Source: Gluconacetobacter sacchari (lineage in GTDB: Bacteria; Pseudomonadota; Alphaproteobacteria; Acetobacterales; Acetobacteraceae). Taken from it: a DNA stretch of 64,000 bases. A program made the position numbers and the translations under genes. How positions within the stretch are numbered: the first letter of the stretch is position 1; every line of letters begins with the position of its first letter. This document shows, one piece after another, positions 8,339 through 15,670 of the stretch. The notes under the pieces were generated by a model. That model ran no database searches, had not been told where the DNA came from, and saw only the letters and a program-made list of their open reading frames with translations. The stretch is from contig NZ_JABEQJ010000011.1 in assembly GCF_014174255.1 (NCBI RefSeq), positions 62,001-126,000 on the forward strand, written 5' to 3'.

Positions 8339-10468
8339 ATGCGCAGCGTGCCCTTTTTCCGGACCTTCTGCGCGGCGTGTCTGGTCGCGGTGGCGCCGGT
8401 GCGCCCGGCCGCCGCCGATTCGGCCCCCGTGCCGACACCAATGCCGGCCGCCGCGTCGCGGGCGGTGAACTCGACGCCCGGTGGCGACTGGCCGCAATAT
8501 GGCCGCACGGCATCGGAGCAGCGATACAGTCCGCTGGATGCGATCAATACCGGCACCGTCGGCCGCCTGGGCCTGGCGTGGCATCAGGACCTGCCCTCGG
8601 TGCGCGGGGAGGAGGCGACGCCGCTTGTCATCGACGGCGTGATGTATGTCACGACCAATTGGAGCCGGGTCGAGGCGCTGGACGCGGCGACCGGCGCGGT
8701 GCTGTGGCGCTACGATCCGGGCGTGCCGGGGACGGTTGCCAGCAAGGGCTGCTGCGACACCGTCAATCGTGGCGCGGCCTATTGGAAAGGCCGGCTTTAT
8801 TTCGGCACGTTCGACGGACGGCTGATCGCCCTGGATGCCCGGACCGGGCATGTGGTCTGGAGCGTCGATACCATTCCCGCCGATGCGGCGCTTGGCGATA
8901 TCCGTTCCTACACCGTCGATGGCGCGCCGCGGATCGCCAAGGGCGTGGTGATGATCGGCAATGGCGGCGCGGAGTTTGGCGCGCGGGGGTTCGTTTCGGG
9001 ATTCGATGCCGAGACCGGAGCGTTGAAATGGCGCTTCTTCACCGTTCCCGCCCCGGGCAACAAGCCGGACCATGCGGTCTCGGACGCGATTCTGGCGAAG
9101 GCGGCGTATCCGACATGGAGCCCGGATGGCGGGTGGGTCCATTCCGGCGGCGGGGGGACCGTCTGGGACTCCATCGTCTATGATCCCGTGACGGACCTGG
9201 TCTATCTCGGTGTCGGCAACGGCGCGCCGTGGAATTACAAATTCCGCTCCGACGGGACCGGGGACAATCTCTTTCTGGCCAGCATCGTCGCGATCCGTCC
9301 GGAAACGGGCGAGTATGTGTGGCATTTCCAGGAAACGCCGAAAGACCAGTGGGATTTCACGGCGAGCCAGCCGATGATGATCCTGGACCTGCCGTTGAAG
9401 GGGCAGATGCGGCACGTGCTTGTCCAGGCGCCGAAGAACGGCTTCTTCTACATGCTGGATGCCCGTACCGGCGCCTTTATCTCCGCTATTCCCTATACGT
9501 TCCAGAACTGGGCCAGGAGCATCGACCCGGTGACGGGGCGCCCGGATATCGTGCCCGACGCCATGTGGTCGCTGACCGGGAAGACATGGATGGGCATTCC
9601 CGGTTCGCTGGGGGGGCATAACTGGGCGCCCATGTCGTACAGTCCGAGAACCGGGTACGTCTATATCCCGGCGCAGCAATTGCCCGAGCCGTTCAAGGCG
9701 AATGCGAATTTCCGGCTGCACGGCATGGGGGTGAATCTGGGGATCGACATGGCCGGGCTGCCGGACGATCCGCGGGTGCTCGCCGAGGTTTCGAAGACGG
9801 TGCAGGGCTGGCTGCTGGCCTGGGACCCTGTGGCGGGCAAGGCGGCGTTCCGCGTGCCCCACGATGCGCCGTGGAATGGCGGGGTCCTGGCAACGGCGGG
9901 GGATATCGTCTTTCAGGGCACGGCGACCGGCCGTTTCGAAGCCTATGACGCGCGCGACGGAAAGACGCTCTATACGTTCGACGCCCATACCGGCATCGTG
10001 GCGCCCCCGGTCAGCTATGAGGTGAGAGGCCGGCAATATGTCGCGGTGATGGCGGGATGGGGCGGGGTCTTTCCGCTGATGGGCGGGGCGCTGGCCCGCA
10101 TCCGCAACCATAGCATCAACCACGCGCGGCTGTTGGTCTTTGCGCTGGATGGCACGGACAGGCTGCCGGTGGAAAGCCGGCAGGGACAGCAGCCGATTCG
10201 TACGGTGCTGCCCTTCGATGCGGAGCGGGCGACGCGCGGCTATGCGCGCTATCAGGATTATTGCATGGCCTGTCATGGCGACAATGCGATCGCAGCGGGC
10301 GTGTTGCCCGACCTGCGTTGGTCCGGCGCGCTGGAAACCAGGGATGGATTCTACAACGTCGTCGGACGGGGTGCGCTGGGCAATTACGGCATGGTGGCCT
10401 TCGATAAGGTTCTGAGCCCGAACGATGTCGAGGATATCAGACACTTTCTGATCGAGCGGGCGAAATAG
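8339..10468 (+). CDS. PQQ-dependent quinohaemoprotein alcohol dehydrogenase (type II)
   Basis: Periplasmic oxidation of a primary or secondary alcohol, with electrons passing from PQQ to a fused haem c. A signal peptide ends near AAADS. An eight-bladed propeller follows, with the vicinal disulphide GCCDTVNRG over PQQ, Ca-ligand segments GGAEFGARGF and GNGAPWN, and the catalytic Asp in DQWDFTA. Two residues after that Asp is Thr, not the Asp of lanthanide enzymes, so a calcium enzyme is expected. The C-terminal cytochrome domain has CMACH and the likely Met ligand in GNYGMVAF. Total length of 709 residues is typical. The ATG follows GAGGGG by eight bases; a TTG overlapping the previous stop is less likely. 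Confidence 0.93.
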   Translation: MRSVPFFRTFCAACLVAVAPVRPAAADSAPVPTPMPAAASRAVNSTPGGDWPQYGRTASEQRYSPLDAINTGTVGRLGLAWHQDLPSVRGEEATPLVIDGVMYVTTNWSRVEALDAATGAVLWRYDPGVPGTVASKGCCDTVNRGAAYWKGRLYFGTFDGRLIALDARTGHVVWSVDTIPADAALGDIRSYTVDGAPRIAKGVVMIGNGGAEFGARGFVSGFDAETGALKWRFFTVPAPGNKPDHAVSDAILAKAAYPTWSPDGGWVHSGGGGTVWDSIVYDPVTDLVYLGVGNGAPWNYKFRSDGTGDNLFLASIVAIRPETGEYVWHFQETPKDQWDFTASQPMMILDLPLKGQMRHVLVQAPKNGFFYMLDARTGAFISAIPYTFQNWARSIDPVTGRPDIVPDAMWSLTGKTWMGIPGSLGGHNWAPMSYSPRTGYVYIPAQQLPEPFKANANFRLHGMGVNLGIDMAGLPDDPRVLAEVSKTVQGWLLAWDPVAGKAAFRVPHDAPWNGGVLATAGDIVFQGTATGRFEAYDARDGKTLYTFDAHTGIVAPPVSYEVRGRQYVAVMAGWGGVFPLMGGALARIRNHSINHARLLVFALDGTDRLPVESRQGQQPIRTVLPFDAERATRGYARYQDYCMACHGDNAIAAGVLPDLRWSGALETRDGFYNVVGRGALGNYGMVAFDKVLSPNDVEDIRHFLIERAK

Positions 10469-10522
10469 CCGCCCGGCGGGCCGGACCTGGTTGGATTTAA
10501 TATGAAAACGAAACAATAATAG

Positions 10523-10551
10523 TAGACATTTCGTTGGAAGAATCACATAAT
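10523..10551 (+). promoter_or_regulatory. promoter of receptor B
   Basis: TAGACA (10523-10528), 17 bases, CATAAT (10546-10551). The spacer matches that of the receptor A promoter at 12 of 17 positions, including TGGAA in the middle and TCA at the end. Transcription would begin near 10558 with a leader of about 134 bases, close to the 147 of receptor A. Both leaders share CGTTCCGA about 40 bases before the start codon. Confidence 0.6.
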
Positions 10552-10691
10552 AATTCCGTCGGAGGCTTTTGATATCGGGTGATCCGGGATGCGCGCCCTT
10601 TCTACGGGAGCGCGACCGGGTGGGTCGCCTGCTTCCTGTTGCGTTTTGACAACGTTCCGATATGCGGATGGAAAAAGGGAGAAATAGGGAT

Positions 10692-13073
10692 ATGCGACCA
10701 GGCATATGCAAGGCCCGGGCGGGTTGGCGCGCGGCCCGTACAAAGCGCGGGATTGGAAGCGGGTTGCTTTTGAGCGGTTGTTCCGCCCTGACCATGGCGC
10801 TGGTCCTGAACGCCGCCGCCGCGCAGAGCCCGCGTACGAAGAGTGCCGCCGGGGGCGCCGCGAAAAAGACGGCTTCGGCTGGTTCCGCGCGCGCCACGGC
10901 GAGCCAGCAGCCCCAGGCGCCGCGCCTGGAGGATGTGATGGTGACGGCGCGACGGCGCAACGAGCGGATCGAGCGGACGCCGATTTCCATGACCACCGTC
11001 ACGGGGGCACAGTTTACCGAGCGCGGCATCACGTCGATCGCGAAGATACAGGATCTGTCACCCAACATCACCTTTGGCAATGTCGCCTCGAATTCCGGTG
11101 TGGCGAATGCCGCGGCCGTCTTTATCCGGGGGATCGGCCAGACGGATTTCTCGTTCGGGGTCGATCCCGGCGTGGCCATGTATGTCGACGGCGTGTATGT
11201 GGGCAGCCCCGTGGGGTCGGTGCTGAACATGGTCGATATCGGCAGCGTTTCGGTGCTGCGCGGCCCGCAGGGGACCCTGTTCGGACGCAATACGATCGGC
11301 GGCGCCGTTTCGGTGACGTCTCTGACCCCCGATAGTGTCCTCGCGGCGCGAGCCGACGTGAAATATGGAACGGCGAACCGGATCAATGCCCGCGCCTTCT
11401 TCAATGTTCCGCTTTCGCAGCATCTGTTCGCCAATTTCTCCATCGGCAGTTTCATGCAGGACGGATATGTGCATGCGCCGTATCAGAAAGACCAGCGGGA
11501 GCTGGGCAGCCAGGATAGCCGCGTCTTCAAGGGTGCGCTGCGCTGGAACCCGATTGAAAAGCTCAACATCACCCTGCGCGGCGACTGGAACCGCGACCGG
11601 AGCAACGGCGCGCCCTTCGTGACCACCGGCATCAATCCGGACTCGACCCACGGCATGATTTCTCTGGCCAATACGCTGGCCGGCGGCAGCCTGACGAACT
11701 GTGGCGGGCCGAACTGCTATAATTCGCGCTATTTCAGCAGGAATACCAATTACGGGTCCAACCCCGACTTCTCGAACCTTGTCGGCTGGTCGAGTTCCGC
11801 CACCATCGATTACGAGTTCTCCCACTATCTGGAGCTGAAATCGATCACGTCATACAGAAAGAGCCTGGGCAAGTTCGCGCAGGATCGGGACGGATCGCCC
11901 ATCGGCATCAATTACGTCTATGACCATTACCAGGAGAAGCAGTTTTCGGAGGAAGTGCAGGCGAACGGTCGCGCGTTCGCCAATCGTCTGCACTATTCGG
12001 CGGGCGTATATTATTTCGACCAGTCGGGGTACGATATCAACCCCACCCAGTTCTATATCATGAGCCTGCTGAGTGGCGGGTCGTTTACGGACAGGAGCTA
12101 TGCGGCCTATGCCCAGGCGACCTATTCCGTGACGAAGAAATTCAACATTACCGCCGGCGTGCGCTATACGGAGGACAATAAGAGCTTTCTTCCGAACCAG
12201 TATTACAAGGATACCATCGGGGCGCCGATCTTCTACGAGCCTTATGGGACGCGCCTGGTGCCCCATGAGCGCTATCACAACAACAACGCGCGCTGGACGC
12301 CGATGGTGAACCTGTCCTACCAGGTCACGCCGGAGCTGATGGCCTATTCGACTTTCTCGCAGGGCTTCAAGGGCGGGGGCTTTACCCAGCGGCTTGCCAA
12401 TATCGCTCCGGCGGCACCGTCATTCCGTCCGGAAAGCGTCAATTCCTTCGAGGGTGGCCTGAAATTCTACGGGCTGAATCACAGGCTGCGTGTCAGCGCG
12501 GCCGGGTTCTTCACCTTCTACGACGATGTGCAGTTGCTGGTCGCCGATGCCACCAATATCGGCCCATATTACACCAATGCCGGCAAGGCGCAGATCTCGG
12601 GCTTTGAGCTGGAATCGCAATATGCGCTGGGCGACGGGTGGACCGTGCTGGGGTCGGTGGGCATGACCGATGCCCATTACACCAAGCTGACATCGAGCGT
12701 GCAGGGACTCAATCTCAATACCATGTTCGTGCTGGTGTCGAAGTGGACGGGGAATCTGGGCCTGTCCAAGCGCTTCGACCTTGGCGAGTACGGCTCGCTG
12801 ACGCCGCGCGCGGACGCGGCCTATCGCTCGCGATACAATGCCAACCTGAATGCGATCATGTATGACACGCTGATCCAGAAGAAATTCATCACGCTCAATC
12901 TGAGCGCCCGATGGCTCAGCAAGAGCGAGCGCTATAACTTCATGGTGGGCCTGGATAACGCCACGAACGAGAAGTTCATGGCGTGGGGAAGCTATTCCGG
13001 CAGTTTCGGCAACTACCAGAAATCCTTCGATCGCGGCCGCCAGTGGTATATCCAGGGCGGCGTCTCGTTCTGA
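10692..13073 (+). CDS. TonB-dependent receptor, paralogue B
   Basis: Complete outer-membrane receptor of 793 residues. The N-terminus has a basic stretch and a hydrophobic segment ending AAAAQ (signal peptide), then an Ala/Lys-rich spacer and a TonB-box-like VMVTARRRNERIERTPIS. The plug has FIRGIGQTDFSFGVDPGV and RGPQGTLFGRNTIGG, and a 22-strand barrel ends in the aromatic terminus GRQWYIQGGVSF. It is a close paralogue of the receptor at 1-1997. Two earlier in-frame ATG codons (10662, 10668) exist; I chose 10692 because AGGGAG lies about ten bases upstream and the signal peptide is better placed. It lies about 220 bases after the alcohol dehydrogenase and has its own promoter. Ligand unknown. 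Confidence 0.92.
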   Translation: MRPGICKARAGWRAARTKRGIGSGLLLSGCSALTMALVLNAAAAQSPRTKSAAGGAAKKTASAGSARATASQQPQAPRLEDVMVTARRRNERIERTPISMTTVTGAQFTERGITSIAKIQDLSPNITFGNVASNSGVANAAAVFIRGIGQTDFSFGVDPGVAMYVDGVYVGSPVGSVLNMVDIGSVSVLRGPQGTLFGRNTIGGAVSVTSLTPDSVLAARADVKYGTANRINARAFFNVPLSQHLFANFSIGSFMQDGYVHAPYQKDQRELGSQDSRVFKGALRWNPIEKLNITLRGDWNRDRSNGAPFVTTGINPDSTHGMISLANTLAGGSLTNCGGPNCYNSRYFSRNTNYGSNPDFSNLVGWSSSATIDYEFSHYLELKSITSYRKSLGKFAQDRDGSPIGINYVYDHYQEKQFSEEVQANGRAFANRLHYSAGVYYFDQSGYDINPTQFYIMSLLSGGSFTDRSYAAYAQATYSVTKKFNITAGVRYTEDNKSFLPNQYYKDTIGAPIFYEPYGTRLVPHERYHNNNARWTPMVNLSYQVTPELMAYSTFSQGFKGGGFTQRLANIAPAAPSFRPESVNSFEGGLKFYGLNHRLRVSAAGFFTFYDDVQLLVADATNIGPYYTNAGKAQISGFELESQYALGDGWTVLGSVGMTDAHYTKLTSSVQGLNLNTMFVLVSKWTGNLGLSKRFDLGEYGSLTPRADAAYRSRYNANLNAIMYDTLIQKKFITLNLSARWLSKSERYNFMVGLDNATNEKFMAWGSYSGSFGNYQKSFDRGRQWYIQGGVSF

Positions 13074-13079
13074 CAGGTC

Positions 13080-13126
13080 GGCAGGAGGATGGCGGGGCCG
13101 ATCGATCCGCGTTCATCCATCCTGCC
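13080..13126. terminator. possible bidirectional terminator between receptor B and the AraC gene
   Basis: The imperfect inverted repeat GGCAGG(agga)TGG / CCATCCTGCC lies between the converging genes and runs slightly into the last codons of the AraC-type gene. The U-run on the plus side is poor. Support is only the position and the stem. Confidence 0.3.
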
Positions 13127-14123
13127 GGTTTCTCTCCCACCGGCGGCGGGCGCGCCAGAAGGCCGTGGCCTCGGAATAGCCGAGGGAAAACCCGATATTG
13201 GAAAGATGCTCGCCGCCGCTTTCGACGCGCCTGGCTGCTGCTTCCCGCCGGAATTCGTCGAGGCACTGCCTGAGCGTGACGTTTTTCTCCCGCAGGCGCC
13301 GCTGGAGGGTCCGCGACGAGATGCCGAGGGCTCCGGCGATGAATGAGACCGTTATCTTCTCCCGCCCTATGTGATTCTCGATCAGGGCGCGAACGCTCGC
13401 CATGATCTCGTCGTGGACGATATTCCCGGAAATATCGGCTATGTGCCGTTCGAGAATATTGATCAGGCCGCCATCTTCTTCCCTGACGATCTCGTCGAGC
13501 CTGGTGTTTTCAAACACGATCGCGTTTCCCGGGGCGTTGAAGACGACCGGGCTGCGGAACAGATGTTCCAGCCTGCGCGCCTGGCCGCTATCGTCATGCT
13601 CGAAGCGAATTTCGACCGGCCGCCAGTCCGGGTGAAAATATACCCGGATCATCTGACAGAGGCTGGCCAGGGAATATTCGGCATCCTGGCGTCGCGGCCA
13701 GAGTCTTCGGTCCCTGATCGCATAATGCAGCGTCGACATTTCCGGATCTGAATCGAAATATAATGCGCTGTGACTCTGAAACGTGTCGCCGTCTTCGGTA
13801 ATTCTCTGGATCGCCCGGCGGAGACTGCCGGATAGCGAGAACAGGACGCCCCTTGGCCCGAGATCGGACGGCCTGAACCCGTTGCCGATATCCGCGCCCA
13901 GTGTCGGGCTGTTGAGGCGGGATGCCGCGAATTCGAACAGGCGGACATAGGCATTCAGCGAGACGAAGCTGTAGGGATTCCTCAGATCCTCCATGTTGAT
14001 GCCGTATTTTTTAAAAGAGTCCTTCGTATCGAAGCCGCGCCGCACCAGGTGCTGGACGATCGGACGGAGCGTGGAGGCGCGCAGGAAGGGATAGCTCGGC
14101 AGGGTCGGCTGCTGTTCCCGCAC
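13113..14123 (-). CDS. AraC-family transcriptional regulator (OruR-like architecture)
   Basis: A 336-residue activator. The N-terminal two thirds match the ligand-binding domain of the OruR/ArgR-like AraC branch (PF12625 type), with LRPIVQHLVRRGFDTKDSFKKYGI near the start. The C-terminal pair of helix-turn-helix motifs includes FIAGALGISSRTLQRRLREKN and NIGFSLGYSEATAFWRA. This branch often senses amino acids or amines (ornithine for OruR), which fits the divergent amino-acid oxidation genes. The start is a GTG with a weak ribosome site; no upstream in-frame ATG exists. A 21-bp-spaced direct repeat (14149-14180) lies just upstream and is a likely operator. Confidence 0.92.
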   Translation of the reverse strand: MREQQPTLPSYPFLRASTLRPIVQHLVRRGFDTKDSFKKYGINMEDLRNPYSFVSLNAYVRLFEFAASRLNSPTLGADIGNGFRPSDLGPRGVLFSLSGSLRRAIQRITEDGDTFQSHSALYFDSDPEMSTLHYAIRDRRLWPRRQDAEYSLASLCQMIRVYFHPDWRPVEIRFEHDDSGQARRLEHLFRSPVVFNAPGNAIVFENTRLDEIVREEDGGLINILERHIADISGNIVHDEIMASVRALIENHIGREKITVSFIAGALGISSRTLQRRLREKNVTLRQCLDEFRREAAARRVESGGEHLSNIGFSLGYSEATAFWRARRRWERNRQDG

Positions 14124-14148
14124 TGGTTTCGGCCCCGTGATGAAGGAT

Positions 14149-14180
14149 GGCGCATAATGTCACCTTTTTGGCGCATTATG
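14149..14180. promoter_or_regulatory. direct-repeat operator, probable AraC-type binding site
   Basis: GGCGCATAATG (14149-14159) and GGCGCATTATG (14170-14180) differ at one base and are spaced 21 bp start to start, two helical turns. That is the classical layout for AraC-family sites. The pair also forms GCATAAT/ATTATGC in inverted orientation. It lies 26 bases from the regulator start and about 70 bases before the permease start, so it could act on both. Confidence 0.6.
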
Positions 14181-14252
14181 CAATACGGCCCGGCGGCTCC
14201 GGCACCGTAACGTTGCGACACGCTAACGTGTGCTTTGGTGGAGGAACGGCGA

Positions 14253-15602
14253 GTGGGTGGCAAGCCTCTGAACGGTCGGCCCGGTGCGCTGACAATCAGC
14301 CTGTTCGTGATTTCGGCGGCGGCACCCCTGACGACCGTGTTCGGCGCCGTGCCGGCCGCCTTCTCGTCCGGCATGACATCGATCGTGCCGGAAATGTTCC
14401 TGCTCAGCGGGTTGCTGTATCTTGCCTTCTATATGCTGCTGCTGTCCGCCGCGCGGAACATGCCGGCATCGGGGGCTTATCACACCTATATCGCGCGGGG
14501 CATGGGGTGGCGGGTTTCCTTCGCCATGGCCGCGGTTTCCCTTGTGTCGTACCTCTTCATCCAGCTTGGCGTGGCGGCGCTGTTCGGCGTCTTCTTTCGC
14601 GATGTGCTCGGCGCGGCGGGTGCTGGGGTCTCGCCCTGGATATGGAGCATGCTGGCGCTCGCGATCGCCAACCCGCTTGCCCGGCGGCCCGCCAGGACGT
14701 CGACGCTGATCCTGGGCATCGTCATTGGCGTCGAGCTGTCGGTTCTCGTCGTCGTCAATTGTTTTCTTCTTTTCCACGCGGATATCTCGGGGAGCCTGCG
14801 CCGGAGCTTTTCCGGCACCGGGTTGATGCATGACCGGACCGGGGCCACGCTGGCCTTTATCGTGGGGTCGTTCGTCGGGCTCGAAGCCATTTCGATGTTC
14901 AAGGATGAGTCGCCGCAGGCGGCGCGCAGCGAGAGGATTGCGACCTATCTGTCCGTCCTGTTCATGACGGGCGTGTATGTCCTGTCCTCATATTGCATCG
15001 AAGCCTATTATTTTCCCTCCGACATCGCCGTGCAGGCGTCGCGGCGGCAGGAACTGCTCTATTTCGACGCGATCGGCCTGCTGTTGGGGCAATGGTGGAA
15101 CTGGGGCATCCGCATCCTGCTGATCGTCAGCCTGTTTGCCTGCATTCTCTCACTCAGCCGGAATGTCGACGAATATCTTTCGTCGTTTCTGTTTCCGCGT
15201 CGCGTGCCCATGCAGGCCGAACGTGGGCGTGCCTGCCATATCCAGACCGCCATGCTGGTCGCGGGCCTGATGCTGTGCCTTTTTCTGGGGTTCGACCCGT
15301 ACCGCATGGTGTTTCCCGTCTGTTCCGAGATCGCCATTTTCGGGATCGTGGTGACCCAGATCTTCGTCTGTCTGTCCTTTGTCGCCGGTGTCGGGCTGCG
15401 CGGAAAAGCCATGATTTCCCGGGCCATGATGCCATGGGCGGCGCTCGTTCTCGCGGGGCTTCTGATCGAGTTCGGTTTTATCGTGATGAATCCGCAGATC
15501 GTCTATCGAAACTCGCTGCTTCTTTCGTGCTGGCCGCTGGCGGCGATCGGACTGACCGGCATTCTGACCTTTCTGGCCGCGCCGCGTCGCATCACCGCCT
15601 GA
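14253..15602 (+). CDS. APC-superfamily amino-acid permease
   Basis: Inner-membrane importer of about 449 residues with 12 predicted helices. The first helix, ALTISLFVISAAAPLTTVFGAVPAAF, is typical of the amino acid/polyamine/organocation superfamily. ASGAYHTYIARGMGWR follows in the helix 2-3 region, and GSFVGLEAISMFKDES in helix 6. I place the start at the GTG at 14253 because GGAGGA lies seven bases upstream; GTG 14238 and TTG 14235 overlap that site. It is the first gene of the plus-strand cluster divergent from the AraC-type regulator, and its substrate is presumably the amino compound oxidised by the downstream enzymes. Confidence 0.88.
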   Translation: MGGKPLNGRPGALTISLFVISAAAPLTTVFGAVPAAFSSGMTSIVPEMFLLSGLLYLAFYMLLLSAARNMPASGAYHTYIARGMGWRVSFAMAAVSLVSYLFIQLGVAALFGVFFRDVLGAAGAGVSPWIWSMLALAIANPLARRPARTSTLILGIVIGVELSVLVVVNCFLLFHADISGSLRRSFSGTGLMHDRTGATLAFIVGSFVGLEAISMFKDESPQAARSERIATYLSVLFMTGVYVLSSYCIEAYYFPSDIAVQASRRQELLYFDAIGLLLGQWWNWGIRILLIVSLFACILSLSRNVDEYLSSFLFPRRVPMQAERGRACHIQTAMLVAGLMLCLFLGFDPYRMVFPVCSEIAIFGIVVTQIFVCLSFVAGVGLRGKAMISRAMMPWAALVLAGLLIEFGFIVMNPQIVYRNSLLLSCWPLAAIGLTGILTFLAAPRRITA

Positions 15603-15670
15603 CCGCGCGGCCGCCGCGCATATCCGTAATGAACGCCACCTCTGAACAATGACGAGAAAGGAGGCCTGTG

